From positions 9,046,162 through 9,110,161 of the forward strand of contig OZ023190.1 of assembly GCA_963995505.1 (NCBI GenBank): a stretch of 64,000 bases of DNA. The letters are read 5' to 3'. The position numbers were made by a program, and so were the translations under genes. This DNA comes from Hypericum androsaemum. Lineage: Eukaryota > Streptophyta > Magnoliopsida > Malpighiales > Hypericaceae. Numbering within the stretch: the stretch's first letter is position 1; each line of letters starts with the position of its first letter. Shown piece after piece: positions 24,933 to 34,922 of this stretch. A model generated the notes under the pieces. That model was not told where the DNA came from. It searched no databases and was given only the letters and a program-made list of their open reading frames with translations.

Positions 24933-27900
24933 ATGTCACATGAAGGTCAAACCATGGGAAACATAGACCTTAAGTTATTAGTGGATGCATTGGCCGGGAA
25001 GCTCGAGCAGATGGTGCAAGCTCAGATGGAGCCTTTGCAACTACGCGTGGATGCCGTGGAGAATTCTCGTGACAACCCCCCAACGCGAGGCGAACTCCAA
25101 AGGCGTAGGAGAGGAGTACCTATTGGAGAGTCAAGCGGAGCTGATTCTGAGTCGGAAGAAGGCGTAGGCTCTACAAGGAGTCTTAGGAGAGCAAGAACAA
25201 GCCGTCCACCTAGGGAGGCGAGGCCAAAGAGAGACGACAACATAGGGAGTATCAAACTGAAGATACCTTCCTTTGCTGGTCGTTCTGACCCGGAGGCATA
25301 CTTAGAGTGGGAGAAGAAGATTGAGTTCGTGTTTGATTGCCACAATAGCTCCGAAGAAAAGAAGGTAAAACTTGCCATCACCGAATTTACTGATTATGCT
25401 ATAACTTGGTGGGATCAACTTGTGACAAGCAGGAGGAGAAATAGAGAACGCCCTATAGTTACTTGGGAAGACATGAAAGTGGTGATGAGGAAGAGATTTG
25501 TTCCAAGTCATTACTATAGAGAGCTGTATAAGAAGTTACAAGGAATGAGGCAAGGAAATTTGAGTGTGGAGGAGTATTTCAAACAGATGGAGATGGCCAT
25601 GATAAGAGCTGATATAGATGAAGATAGAGAAGTTACAATGGCAAGGTTCTTGAATGGACTCAATCCTGAAATTCAAGACAAAGTTGAGTTGCAACACTAT
25701 GTGGAGTTGGAGGACATGGTGCATATGGCAACGAAAATTGAGAAGCAACTCAAGAGAGGAGAGGGGAGAACAAGAGCTACATCGAATTCTACTTGGAAGC
25801 CAAACTACCAAAAGAAGTTTGACAAGCCACAAGCAGCCAAAGTAGAGCATAAACCCGAGAGTTCTCAAGCTAATTCTCAAAGGAAAGTGGAAGTCACTCC
25901 AGCTAGGAACCGTGACATCAAGTGCTTTAAGTGTCAAGGAAGAGGGCACATCTCAAGTCAATGTCCTAACAAGCAAGCAATGGTGATCAAGGAAAGTGGA
26001 GAGATTGAAACTGAAGAAGAGGATTCGGAGCATGAAAGCATGCCTTCTTTGGAGGACGTATCCGAGGAAGAGTACCAAGCTGCTGAGAGGCTTACTCTTG
26101 TGTCTAGAAGAGCATTGAATGTGCAAGTAAAAGAAGAAAATGATGTGGCTCAAAGAGAAAATATTTTTCACACAAGGTGCTATGTCAAAGACAAGGTGTG
26201 TAGTGTCATCATAGATGGAGGAAGTTGTGCTAATGTTGCAAGCACTACTATGGTGGAGAAGTTAGGGTTACTCACGGGAAAACACCCTAAGCCTTACAAA
26301 CTACAATGGCTGAATGATAGTGGAGAAGTACGAGTGATGAAGCAAGTATTGGTAGCATTCCGCATTGGCAACTATGAGGATGAAGTGTTGTGTGATGTTG
26401 TACCAATGCAAGCTGGTCACCTATTGTTAGGAAGGCCGTGGCAGTTTGATAGGAAAGTGCATCATGATGGCTACACCAACAAGTATTCATTTATACTTAA
26501 GAAGAGAGTAATCACCTTGGCACCCTTGTCACCATCACAAGTTTGTGAAGATCAACGTCAGTTGCAAAAAGAAAGTGATGAGCAAAGAGAGCGTGACAAG
26601 AAGAAAAAGAATGAGAGGAGAGAAGAAGCCGAAAAAAAGATAAGAAAAACGGCCAATGGAGAGGAAAAGATTGAGAAAACAAAAGAAGCCGGAAAAACAG
26701 AAATTAAAACGGCCAAAGAGAGAAAAAACGAGAGTTGGAAAAAGAGTTACTATGTGGGAACAAGTGATATTAAGCAAGCGTGCTTTACAAAGAAGCCTAT
26801 GATCTTACTTCGGTATAGGGAGGCACTTTTAAACACTAACGAGCTTGAACCACATGTACCTAGTACGGTTGTGTCTCTTTTGCAGGATTACAAGGATGTC
26901 TTTCCCGACGAGCTACCACCTGGTTTGCCACCTATTCGTGGGATTGAACATCAAATAGACTTTGTCCCGGGAGCTACCATACCTAACCGTCCCGCATATA
27001 GAAGCAATCCTGAAGAGACAAAGGAGCTTGAGAAGCAAGTCAACGAGCTGTTGGAGAAAGGGTACGTAAGAGAGAGCATGAGTCCATGTGCTGTTCCAGT
27101 CCTACTTGTGCCCAAGAAGGATAAAACATGGAGAATGTGTGTTGATTGCCGAGCAGTCAACAACATAACGGTAAAATATCGTCACCCTATCCCTCGTTTA
27201 GATGACATGTTAGATGAGTTGCATGGTTCTTGCATGTTTTCTAAGATTGATTTGAAGAGTGGTTATCATCAAATTAGGATGAAAGAAGGAGATGAGTGGA
27301 AGACTGCTTTTAAAACTAAGTATGGGTTGTATGAGTGGATGGTCATGCCATTTGGTTTGTCCAACGCACCTAGCACGTTTATGCGACTCATGAATCATGT
27401 TCTACGTCCATTCATTGGTAAATTTGTAGTTGTTTACTTTGATGATATACTCATCTATAGCAAGAACGTGGGGGATCATCTAGAACATTTGAAATCTGTC
27501 TTAGATGCACTTAGAGAAGAACAATTGTTTGCTAACTTGAAGAAGTGCACCTTTTGTACGGATAAGCTTGTATTCTTGGGTTTTGTTGTTGGAGCTAACG
27601 GAATACAGGTTGATGAAGAAAAGATCCGAGCTATCCGTGAATGGCCAAGCCCTACAAGTGTTGCTAATGTTAGGAGCTTTCATGGACTAGCTAGTTTTTA
27701 TAGGAGATTTGTGAAGGACTTTAGTAGCATAGCCGCACCCATAACTGAAGTCATCAAGAAGAACGTGGGCTTTACTTGGGGAGAAGCTCAAGAGAAGGCT
27801 TTCCAACTACTGAAAGGGAAGTTGACTAATGCACCCTTGTTAGCTTTACCTAATTTCTCTAAGACTTTTGAAATAGAGTGTGATGCTTCTGGTGTAGGAA

Positions 27901-29720
27901 TTGGAGCTGTCCTTATGCAAGAAGGAAGACCTATTGCATACTTTAGTGAGAAACTAAGTGGTGCAACCTTGAATTACCCGACCTATGACAAGGAGTTGTA
28001 CGCACTAGTTCGAGCATTGGAGACATGGCAGCATTATTTGTGGCCCAAGGAGTTCGTGATTCACACTGATCATGAGTCACTCAAGCACTTAAAGGGGCAA
28101 CACAAGCTGAACAAGAGGCATGCACGATGGGTGGAATTCATTGAGACATTTCCTTATGTCATTCGCTACAAGCAAGGTAAGGAAAATGTAGTGGCTGATG
28201 CACTATCACGAAGGTACGCCTTGATCTCAACTCTTGATGCTAAACTACTTGGCTTTGAACACATTAAGGAGATGTATGTTGATGATGTTGATTTTGGCGA
28301 GTTGTTTAGATCAACTGAAAGAAGTGCATTTGGTAAGTTCTTTCGTAATGAAGGTTACCTATTTCGTGAAAACAAACTTTGTGTGCCTAATTGTTCGATG
28401 CGAGAATTACTAATTCAGGAGGCACATGGAGGTGGCTTAATGGGGCATTTTGGAATTGCAAAGACCTTGGCAATGCTACAAGATCATTTCTTTTGGCCAC
28501 ACATGAAGAGAGACGTTGAGAGAGTTTGTGGTCGTTGCATCACTTGCAAGCAAGCCAAGTCAAAGGTAAAACCCCATGGTTTGTACACCCCACTACCTAT
28601 ACCTAGTGAGCCCTGGATTGATATCTCTATGGATTTTGTGTTAGGCCTACCTAGGACTAAGCGTGGAAGAGATTCAATTTTTGTGGTAGTGGATAGGTTT
28701 TCTAAGATGGCACATTTCATTCCATGTCATAAGACTGATGATGCTTCAAACATTGCTGATTTGTTCTTTAGAGAGGTTGTTAGGTTGCATGGCATGCCTA
28801 GGACAATTATCTCTGATAGAGATGCTAAGTTCCTAAGTTACTTTTGGAAGACCTTGTGGTGCAAGTTAGGTACTAAGTTGTTGTTTTCTACTACTTGTCA
28901 TCCTCAAACTGATGGTCAAACTGAAGTAGTGAATAGGACTTTGTCTACACTTTTGAGAGCACTCATTAAGCATAACATTAAGACTTGGGAAGAATGTTTG
29001 CCTCATGTTGAGTTTGCTTATAATCGTTCTGTCCATTCTGCTACTCAATTCTCACCATTTGAGCTTGTTTATGGATTTAATCCTTTGACTCCATTGGATT
29101 TATCACCTCTACCTTCGAGTGAGCAAGTTAACTTAGATGGCAAGAAGAAAGCTGAATTTGTCAAGCAGTTACATGAGAAAGCAAGAATGAACATCGAGAA
29201 GCGCACGGAGCACTATGCAAGGCAAGCAAACAAAGGAAGGCACAAGGTTGTCTTTGAGCCGGGAGATTGGGTTTGGCTACATATGAGGAAGGAGCGTTTT
29301 CCTGTACAAAGACGTTCAAAGTTGCTACCACGGGGAGATGGTCCATTCCAAGTGATCGAACGCATCAATGATAATGCCTACAAGCTAGACCTTCCGGGTG
29401 AGTATAATGTAAGTGCTTCGTTTAACGTGGCTGACTTGAGTCCGTTTGATGTAGGTGATGATTTGAGGACAAATCCTTTTCAAGAGGAGGGGACTGATGT
29501 GAGCAAGCCTAAGGACGCACCTACTATCAAGCTTGTAGACTCGCAGCAAGTTCAAGTTCCAATTGGGCCAATGACAAGAGCACGAGCTAGGAAGTTGCAA
29601 TCTGATTTCAATGGACTAATGCAAGAAGTTTGGGCTCAAGTTGGTGCGTACAAGTGCAAGGACGTGCATGAGGCACATGCAAAGCCCATGCACGTGATAG
29701 AGGCTATTTTGGAAGCTTAA
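24933..29720 (+). CDS. A3 gag-pol polyprotein (1,595 aa), open
   Basis: This single frame makes the capsid and all enzymes for cytoplasmic reverse transcription and nuclear integration. The gag core lies around residues 130-270 ([21 protein letters not shown]) and a CCHC knuckle at 331-344. The protease Asp is 428 (DGGS). A Lys/Glu-rich linker follows at about 545-610. The RT YFDD is at 835-838 and the RNase H Asp at 984. The integrase zinc domain includes His1165, Cys1202 and Cys1205, and its catalytic core is Asp1234, Asp1295 and Glu1331 with exact 35-residue spacing. The GPMTRARAR motif begins at 1545. The last 75 or so codons lie within the 3' LTR. No chromodomain is seen. The layout, with the tail overlapping the LTR, recalls plant centromeric CRM-type elements. 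That lineage placement is my inference. Confidence 0.97.
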   Translation: MSHEGQTMGNIDLKLLVDALAGKLEQMVQAQMEPLQLRVDAVENSRDNPPTRGELQRRRRGVPIGESSGADSESEEGVGSTRSLRRARTSRPPREARPKRDDNIGSIKLKIPSFAGRSDPEAYLEWEKKIEFVFDCHNSSEEKKVKLAITEFTDYAITWWDQLVTSRRRNRERPIVTWEDMKVVMRKRFVPSHYYRELYKKLQGMRQGNLSVEEYFKQMEMAMIRADIDEDREVTMARFLNGLNPEIQDKVELQHYVELEDMVHMATKIEKQLKRGEGRTRATSNSTWKPNYQKKFDKPQAAKVEHKPESSQANSQRKVEVTPARNRDIKCFKCQGRGHISSQCPNKQAMVIKESGEIETEEEDSEHESMPSLEDVSEEEYQAAERLTLVSRRALNVQVKEENDVAQRENIFHTRCYVKDKVCSVIIDGGSCANVASTTMVEKLGLLTGKHPKPYKLQWLNDSGEVRVMKQVLVAFRIGNYEDEVLCDVVPMQAGHLLLGRPWQFDRKVHHDGYTNKYSFILKKRVITLAPLSPSQVCEDQRQLQKESDEQRERDKKKKNERREEAEKKIRKTANGEEKIEKTKEAGKTEIKTAKERKNESWKKSYYVGTSDIKQACFTKKPMILLRYREALLNTNELEPHVPSTVVSLLQDYKDVFPDELPPGLPPIRGIEHQIDFVPGATIPNRPAYRSNPEETKELEKQVNELLEKGYVRESMSPCAVPVLLVPKKDKTWRMCVDCRAVNNITVKYRHPIPRLDDMLDELHGSCMFSKIDLKSGYHQIRMKEGDEWKTAFKTKYGLYEWMVMPFGLSNAPSTFMRLMNHVLRPFIGKFVVVYFDDILIYSKNVGDHLEHLKSVLDALREEQLFANLKKCTFCTDKLVFLGFVVGANGIQVDEEKIRAIREWPSPTSVANVRSFHGLASFYRRFVKDFSSIAAPITEVIKKNVGFTWGEAQEKAFQLLKGKLTNAPLLALPNFSKTFEIECDASGVGIGAVLMQEGRPIAYFSEKLSGATLNYPTYDKELYALVRALETWQHYLWPKEFVIHTDHESLKHLKGQHKLNKRHARWVEFIETFPYVIRYKQGKENVVADALSRRYALISTLDAKLLGFEHIKEMYVDDVDFGELFRSTERSAFGKFFRNEGYLFRENKLCVPNCSMRELLIQEAHGGGLMGHFGIAKTLAMLQDHFFWPHMKRDVERVCGRCITCKQAKSKVKPHGLYTPLPIPSEPWIDISMDFVLGLPRTKRGRDSIFVVVDRFSKMAHFIPCHKTDDASNIADLFFREVVRLHGMPRTIISDRDAKFLSYFWKTLWCKLGTKLLFSTTCHPQTDGQTEVVNRTLSTLLRALIKHNIKTWEECLPHVEFAYNRSVHSATQFSPFELVYGFNPLTPLDLSPLPSSEQVNLDGKKKAEFVKQLHEKARMNIEKRTEHYARQANKGRHKVVFEPGDWVWLHMRKERFPVQRRSKLLPRGDGPFQVIERINDNAYKLDLPGEYNVSASFNVADLSPFDVGDDLRTNPFQEEGTDVSKPKDAPTIKLVDSQQVQVPIGPMTRARARKLQSDFNGLMQEVWAQVGAYKCKDVHEAHAKPMHVIEAILEA
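29482..29494 (+). promoter_or_regulatory. A3 polypurine tract
   Basis: AAGAGGAGGGGAC lies directly before the 3' LTR and is also read as codons EEGT. Family C has nearly the same tract. Confidence 0.85.
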
Positions 29721-30299
29721 TATGCACACCAACTTCTGGATGCATGCGCACATGGAGAATCAGCAAGAATCAACCTATTTAGGCCATGCATCTTCTTGTT
29801 AGGACGTGCAATTAATTGTTATTCTATTAGATATTATTTGTTTAGATTATTTCCTATTTTAGTTGAATAATTCGGCCAGAATCTCCTTAGAATAGGAAAG
29901 AGAGTTTTGGCCAGCCTTTGAACTCCTTTTTAAGGAGTTAGCTTGTTTAGGAATATTTTGGTACTTTGGGAGCCTATATAAAGAGGACTCCTAGCAATAA
30001 AACGGACACACACAATTCGGAAATACTTAGCATTGGCTAGTTGAGAGTTTGATACTCGTTTGTTCTTGCTTAGGCTGGTGAGTCGTCTTGGCTGGAATTT
30101 ATCTTTCACTTATCAAGCGGACCATCCATCCTCGCTTGTGGCGTGATTCGACCTTAGGTCAAGGTTCAGAAGTTCTTGTTGCGGGTTAAGGTTCAATTTC
30201 GTGCCTTAGTTCGAGTGAGTTCTTGTGAGTTGTGATCTGATCCATTCTAAAGTAACAAACGGTCCGAGTTGTGAATCTTTTCCGCGGAGATTCATATCA
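29495..30299 (+). repeat. A3 3' LTR
   Basis: This 805-bp LTR shows no difference from the 5' LTR in my reading. The gag-pol stop is at 29,718-29,720, 226 bases into it. Confidence 0.97.
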
Positions 30300-30584
30300 G
30301 ACTTCCCTTAGCGCACCTTGGCCTCCCTCACCACGTCCTCCTTCTACACATCCGCGGCCTCTCATGCCACGTCCTCCCCTTCTCACATAGAGGGTAGCAT
30401 CAGAATCTTCATCCTGCTCTTCCTCTCTTTGATCAATACGCACCTCAGCTGGCGGGGGTTGCCCTACGGGTGGTGGTTGTACGACAAGATTGTTGAGCTG
30501 AGTGAGGATGGCTTGGATCGATGCCTCAATGTTGGCAAACCTTTGATTCATGTCTGGCCTCGGATTGGTATCTTGTTCGGACAT
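30300..30584 (-). pseudogene. B1 gag N-terminus, cut off by A3
   Basis: These are about 95 codons from the ATG at 30,582-30,584. They include the MNQRF...QAILTQLNNL helix, an acidic stretch and an arginine/glycine-rich segment. The gene continues at 23,498 on the far side of A3 with VYRGEERGNDYARR. The uninterrupted version is visible in B2 at about 50,060-50,110. Confidence 0.93.
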
Positions 30585-30755
30585 TGTGCAACGGATTTTG
30601 GTGGAGCTAGGTGGATAATTGGGACACGGATCAGGGGATCACGTTGTCCTGTGGAAGGCTCGTGGGGTGGGGTTCTCTCAAACTCACTAGGTGATAACGT
30701 TCACTCTTGATCAATATGGGAATTGATCTGACCGTATTCGGGCTCTGATACCACT
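30585..30755 (-). other. B1 leader and primer-binding site
   Basis: A short leader between the 5' LTR and the gag ATG. The primer site complementary to initiator tRNA-Met is at 30,741-30,753. There is no purine microsatellite, unlike family A. Confidence 0.85.
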
Positions 30756-31192
30756 TGACGTAGCGTGCGGAAACTCGAGCAATCTCGAACCGATAAAAAC
30801 CTCTCCAGGCACAACTTCCGTTGTGTTAAAGAGTTTGTCCAAGAGTGTTGGACGGCCAGCAAGGGCAAACTAAGACAAAGGGACGCACCCTTGCTCAGAA
30901 TTGGAAAAGAAACCTTTTCTCTCTTTAGAATGATTCAAAACTGATTCTTTATTGCTCACCATCATAGTCCTTTAATAGGGGCGTGACTTAAGGCTTGCTG
31001 AATGCCAAGCTAATCAAAAGCCACGGTTACAAGCCGATTAAGACAGCCATTTATTACAAGCTGATTAAGACAGCCATTTATTTCCCCTTCCCCACATAAT
31101 TGGTACTTAGACCTTATTAACTATTCGAATGAGCTGAATAACCTGATCAGTACAAAAACAACAAGAAAGCTAATAAGGACGTCCCTACGTCA
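30756..31192 (-). repeat. B1 5' LTR
   Basis: This 437-bp LTR matches 12,095-12,531 with differences near 31,114, 31,166 and 31,180. It is followed by the target duplication CTTGA and then by the rest of the C1 LTR. Confidence 0.95.
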
Positions 31193-31345
31193 CTTGAACT
31201 CTCAAAGGAACGAAATTCTCACATTATTGACTTCCTAAATAGACTATAATTCTTATAAAACGAAAATAACATATAATTAACTTCCTAAATAGACACAAAA
31301 ACCTCAAAAATAAAATTAATCTTCTTGCTGATCAGATTCATATCA
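31193..31345 (-). repeat. C1 3' LTR, right piece
   Basis: These are the last 153 bases of the C1 left LTR, ending GATTCATATCA. It includes the final codons of the C1 frame (to 31,285). Confidence 0.93.
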
Positions 31346-32256
31346 TTCCCCTCCTCTTGAAATGGATTTGTCCTCAAATCCTTGCATCCGTCATGCTTTT
31401 GCCAACTCACAACCATGCTGGTGCAAGATGAACTCTTTGAACGTCGTGGCTGCACTTGATACCTTCCTTTCCAACAGAACAAGTACTTCGATCTTAAAGA
31501 ATCTGAAGTCATCTCCAAATCAAAAGCAAAAGCCCTACTAATCCGTTTAAGCCTTTCTTTGAACTTCAAACTATTCCAGATGTTGATCAACGATGAACCT
31601 CCAACATAATTAAACTCGTCCACACCTAAGAAGTCAATATGTTCAACATGTAAATCAGGAGACATGTAAGATATGGGTTGGACATCTTCCTTGTCAACTA
31701 AAACAACAAGTTCTTCTTGTTCACCATCAATAGCAGTTAAGCACTTCTTCATATGAACAACATCCACCAATTCTGATTCATTGAACAAATCTCTCAAGTA
31801 AAGAAGTGACATGGCATGGTCATCAAAACATTCTCCATCGAACAAGTCAATAGAATATTCACCAAATTCCTCCCATGTCAAAACCTCTTCTTCAACAATC
31901 ACTTCAGGTGTAACCTCTAAATCGTCAGAACTACATACCTTCCCCTCAATGTCGTGCTTAGTGTTAATGGTGTTCTCCCTCTTTCCATTGACTTCTCCAA
32001 CAAAATTAGCTCCTGAATTCTTCTCATCTTTGACCCTCATCCTCCTTTGTTGAATTTGTCTTCCGCTACAGACATTAGGAACATCATGTATCCTCTCTTG
32101 TTTGCACACTATCCGGTCCACCTTTTCGCTGAGCTTCTTGACCTCCGTTCTCATTATATTCCTCATCCCACTAAGAAGGGCGTCCATAAACGTGTGTGGA
32201 TCACCAACCAATGGTGCAACACCTTCAAAGGATCTTCTTGAGTAGTTATAATACAT
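31285..32256 (-). CDS. C1 open frame, unknown function (323 aa)
   Basis: I do not recognise this protein. It begins with a short helical, basic region (GDPHTFMDALLSGM ... VKKLSEKVDRIVCKQE). A hydrophilic middle follows, then an acidic domain (WEEFGEYSIDLFDGE, LLYLRDLFNESE, MKKC, EELVVLVDKED, PISYMSPDLHVEHIDF) and a Ser/Arg-rich C-terminus (SLRSKYLFCWKGRYQVQ) leading into the polypurine tract codons ([10 protein letters not shown]). It has no CCHC knuckle, DGGS, YFDD or integrase triad. The last 19 or so codons lie in the 3' LTR, as in family A. The frame is complete and nearly the same as in C2, and a diverged version is in C4. It is the only product of a non-autonomous element. Confidence 0.8.
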   Translation of the reverse strand: MYYNYSRRSFEGVAPLVGDPHTFMDALLSGMRNIMRTEVKKLSEKVDRIVCKQERIHDVPNVCSGRQIQQRRMRVKDEKNSGANFVGEVNGKRENTINTKHDIEGKVCSSDDLEVTPEVIVEEEVLTWEEFGEYSIDLFDGECFDDHAMSLLYLRDLFNESELVDVVHMKKCLTAIDGEQEELVVLVDKEDVQPISYMSPDLHVEHIDFLGVDEFNYVGGSSLINIWNSLKFKERLKRISRAFAFDLEMTSDSLRSKYLFCWKGRYQVQPRRSKSSSCTSMVVSWQKHDGCKDLRTNPFQEEGNDMNLISKKINFIFEVFVSI

Positions 32257-32511
32257 TCTTGCAGATTCTCTTTTTTTCTAATTTCAACTTTTCTTTTATT
32301 TTTTTTGATTTTTTTTTTCAGCCTTCTTTCTTCTTCTTTTCTTGGCTGCCTTCTTCTCTATCTTTCTTTTTTTCGGATTTTTTCCTCTTTTTTATTTTTT
32401 TTTCTTTCTCCAACTCAGAATAAAATAAGAACAATAATTGAAAACTAATGAAAACAAAAACGAAATTTAAAGATAGATGATCTGAAGTAGAGACTAAGCT
32501 CTGATACCAAC
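32257..32511 (-). other. C1 leader with purine tract and primer site
   Basis: No gene. On the minus strand, the primer site (32,498-32,509) is followed by an A/G-rich leader rich in AAAGAAG-like repeats up to the ATG. The same leader occurs in C2, C3 and C4. Confidence 0.85.
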
Positions 32512-33129
32512 TGATGGGAATCTCGTTACGGATCCACGCGAAAGCCGGATCTATCTACGTTCAGATTGATGGAAATCTCGACCCGTTGTTTGCACCTTTG
32601 CAAGAACCTCGGTATGAACAACCTCGACCCGCTGCTGTAGGGAAACAAGAACCTTGAATTGATGAAGACGCCACAAACGGTGATGTAGATCCGCTTGATA
32701 AGTCGAAGGTGAACGAACGGAATCCCTCTGCTGTGTTCGAACAGTTCCGAAGAACCAAGAGAGCAAAGCCCACGTTTTTGTACTCAAATTATTCTCCTCA
32801 TTCTCATTGATAAAGCCTTTATATATAGGCAGATTGTTACAAAGAGATTCCTAATTAAATATAACTTCTAACTAGATAAATATGACTTAAAAATAGGAAA
32901 CTGAAAAGGAAAACAAGTCTAGTACTCTTATGATTGCTAAAAACGTGATTATCACATAATCACCTTCCTAAACTGACTTGAACTCTTAAAGGAACGAAAT
33001 TCTCACATTATTGACTTCCTAAATAGACTATAATTCTTATAAAACGAAAATAACATATAATTAACTTCCTAAATAGACACAAAAACCTCAAAAACGAAAT
33101 TAATCTTCTTGCTGATCAGATTCATATCA
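32512..33129 (-). repeat. C1 5' LTR (618 bp)
   Basis: This LTR runs TG...CA with a TATATATAA-type box near 32,818-32,828 on the minus strand. It contains the uninterrupted sequence ACTGACTTGAACTC that B1 hit in the other LTR. Four bases (TTAC) separate it from the C2 LTR. Confidence 0.93.
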
Positions 33130-33133
33130 TTAC

Positions 33134-33751
33134 TGATGTGAATCTCGTTACGGATCCACGCGAAAGCCGGATCTATCTACGTTCAGATTGATGGAAATCT
33201 CGACCCGTTGTTTGCACCTTTGCAAGAACCTCGGTATGAACAACCTCGACCCGCTACTGTAGGGAAACAAGAACCTTGATTTGATGAAGACGCCACAAAC
33301 GGTGATGTAGATCCGCTTGATAAGTCGAAGGTGAATGAACGGAATCCCTCCGCTGTGTTCGAACAGTTCCGAAGAACCAAGAGAGCAAAGCCCACGTTTT
33401 TGTACTCAAATTATTCTCCTCATTCTCATTGATAAAGCCTTTATATATAGGCAGATTGTTACAAAGAGATTCCTAATTAAATATAACTTCTAACTAGATA
33501 AATATGACTTAAAAAGGGAAACTAAAAAAGGAAAACAAGTCTAATACTCCTATGATTGCTAAAAACGTGATTATCACATAATCACATTCCTAAATTGAGT
33601 TGAACTCTTAACGAAACGAAATTCTCAAATTATTGTCTTCCTAAATAGACTAGAACTCTTATAAAACGAAAATAACATATAATTAACTTTCTAAACAGAC
33701 TCAAAAACCTTAAAAACGAAATTAATCTTCTTGCTGATCAGATTCATATCA
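33134..33751 (-). repeat. C2 3' LTR
   Basis: This 618-bp family C LTR has the terminus variant TGATGTGAATC on the plus strand, shared with C4. The polypurine tract follows at 33,752-33,766. Confidence 0.93.
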
Positions 33752-34662
33752 TTCCCCTCCTCTTGAAATGGATTTGTCCTCAAATCCTTGCATCCGTCAT
33801 GCTTTTGCCAACGCACAACCATGCTGGTGCAAGATGAACTCTTTGAACGTCGTGGCTGCACTTGATACCTTCCTTTCCAACAGAACAAGTACTTCGATCT
33901 TAAAGAATCTGAAGTCATCTCCAAATCAAAAGCAAAAGCCCTACTAATCCGTTTAAGCCTTTCTTTGAACTTCAAACTATTCCAGATGTTGATCAACGAT
34001 GAACCTCCAACATAATTAAACTCGTCCACACCAAAGAAGTCAATATGTTCAACATGTAAATCAGGAGACATGTAAGATATGGGTTGGACATCTTCCTTGT
34101 CAACTAAAACAACAAGTTCTTCTTGTTCACCATTAATAGCAGTTAAGCACTTCTTCATATGAACAACATCCACAACTTCTGATTCATTGAACAAATTCCT
34201 TAAATAAAGAAGCGATATGGCATGGTCATCAAAACATTCTCCATCGAACAAGTCAATAGAATATTCACCAAATTCCTCCCATGTCAAAACCTCTTCTTCA
34301 ATAATCACTTCAGGTGTAACCTCCAAATCGTCAGAACTACATACCTTCCCCTCAATGCCGTGCTTAGTGTCAATGGTGTTCTCCCTCTTTACATCGACTT
34401 CTCCAACAAAATCAGCTCCTGAATTTTCCTCATCTTTCACCCTCATCCTCCTTTGTTGAATTTGTCTTTCGCTACAGACATTAGGAACATCATGTATCCT
34501 CTCTTGTTTGCACACTATCCGGTCCACCTTTTCGCTGAGCTTCTTGACCTCCGTTCTCATTATATGCCTCATCCCACTAAGAAGGGCGTCCATAAACGTG
34601 TGTGGATCACCAACCAATGGTGCAACACCTTCAAAGGATCTTCTTGAGTAGTTATAAGACAT
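33691..34662 (-). CDS. C2 open frame, unknown function (323 aa)
   Basis: It is the same length as, and nearly identical to, the C1 product, with scattered substitutions (for example SGADFVGEVD versus SGANFVGEVN). The ATG context and purine-rich leader are the same. The last 19 or so codons are in the 3' LTR (33,691-33,751). I see no known retroelement motif. It could be a relic of gag function, an accessory protein, or a captured host segment, and the sequence does not decide. Confidence is high that the frame is open and lower that it is functional. Confidence 0.8.
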   Translation of the reverse strand: MSYNYSRRSFEGVAPLVGDPHTFMDALLSGMRHIMRTEVKKLSEKVDRIVCKQERIHDVPNVCSERQIQQRRMRVKDEENSGADFVGEVDVKRENTIDTKHGIEGKVCSSDDLEVTPEVIIEEEVLTWEEFGEYSIDLFDGECFDDHAISLLYLRNLFNESEVVDVVHMKKCLTAINGEQEELVVLVDKEDVQPISYMSPDLHVEHIDFFGVDEFNYVGGSSLINIWNSLKFKERLKRISRAFAFDLEMTSDSLRSKYLFCWKGRYQVQPRRSKSSSCTSMVVRWQKHDGCKDLRTNPFQEEGNDMNLISKKINFVFKVFESV

Positions 34663-34908
34663 TCTTGCAGATTCTCTTTTTTTCTACTTTCAACTTTTCT
34701 TTTCTTTTTTTTGATTTTTTTTTTCAGCCTTCTTTCTTCTTCTTTTCTTGGCTGCCTTCTTCTCTATCTTTCTTTTTTTTTCGGAATTTTTTCCCTCTTT
34801 TTTTATTTTTTTTTCTTTCTCCAACTCAGAATAAAATAAGAACAATAATTGAAAACTAATGAAAACAAAAACGAAATTTAAAGATAGATGATCTGAAGTA
34901 GAGCCTAA

Positions 34909-34920
34909 GCTCTGATACCA
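34909..34920 (-). promoter_or_regulatory. C2 primer-binding site
   Basis: The minus strand reads TGGTATCAGAGC, two bases inside the LTR. The flanking bases match those of family A. Confidence 0.9.
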
Positions 34921-34922
34921 AC

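Larger units (their letters stand above)
23499..30299 (+). mobile_element. A3, intact family A Ty3/gypsy element
   Basis: A3 is 6,801 bp, with LTRs at 23,499-24,303 and 29,495-30,299 (805 bp each) that I read as identical. A perfect target duplication, GACTT, lies at 23,494-23,498 and 30,300-30,304. It has a primer site, a polypurine tract and an uninterrupted 1,595-codon gag-pol. Nothing needed for retrotransposition is visibly missing. It sits in B1 gag in the opposite orientation and is among the youngest events in the window. Confidence 0.98.
12095..31192 (-). mobile_element. B1, family B element holding A2 and A3
   Basis: Its LTRs are 12,095-12,531 and 30,756-31,192, both 437 bp with three differences that I noticed. 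A perfect target duplication, CTTGA, lies at 12,090-12,094 and 31,193-31,197. Removing A2 and A3 leaves about 5.5 kb with gag-pol, primer site and polypurine tract. The LTR differs from that of B0, but gag and pol are clearly the same family. It sits inside the left LTR of C1. Confidence 0.96.
11625..33129 (-). mobile_element. C1, family C non-autonomous element, split by B1
   Basis: C1 consists of a left LTR (11,625-12,094 plus 31,193-31,345), an interior (31,346-32,511) and a right LTR (32,512-33,129). After subtracting the B1 target duplication the split LTR is 470+153-5=618 bp, exactly the length of the right LTR. Without B1 the element is about 2.4 kb. It has a primer-binding site and polypurine tract but no gag, protease, RT or integrase. 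The flanking pentamers (CTTTC left, TTACT right) do not match, so either the flanks have recombined or the copies are rearranged. Confidence 0.9.

Noticed and set aside
33124..33138. TTAC between C1 and C2 as a target duplication
   Set aside because: The left flank of C1 is CTTTC and the right flank of C2 is a polypurine tract, so no matching pentamer exists.
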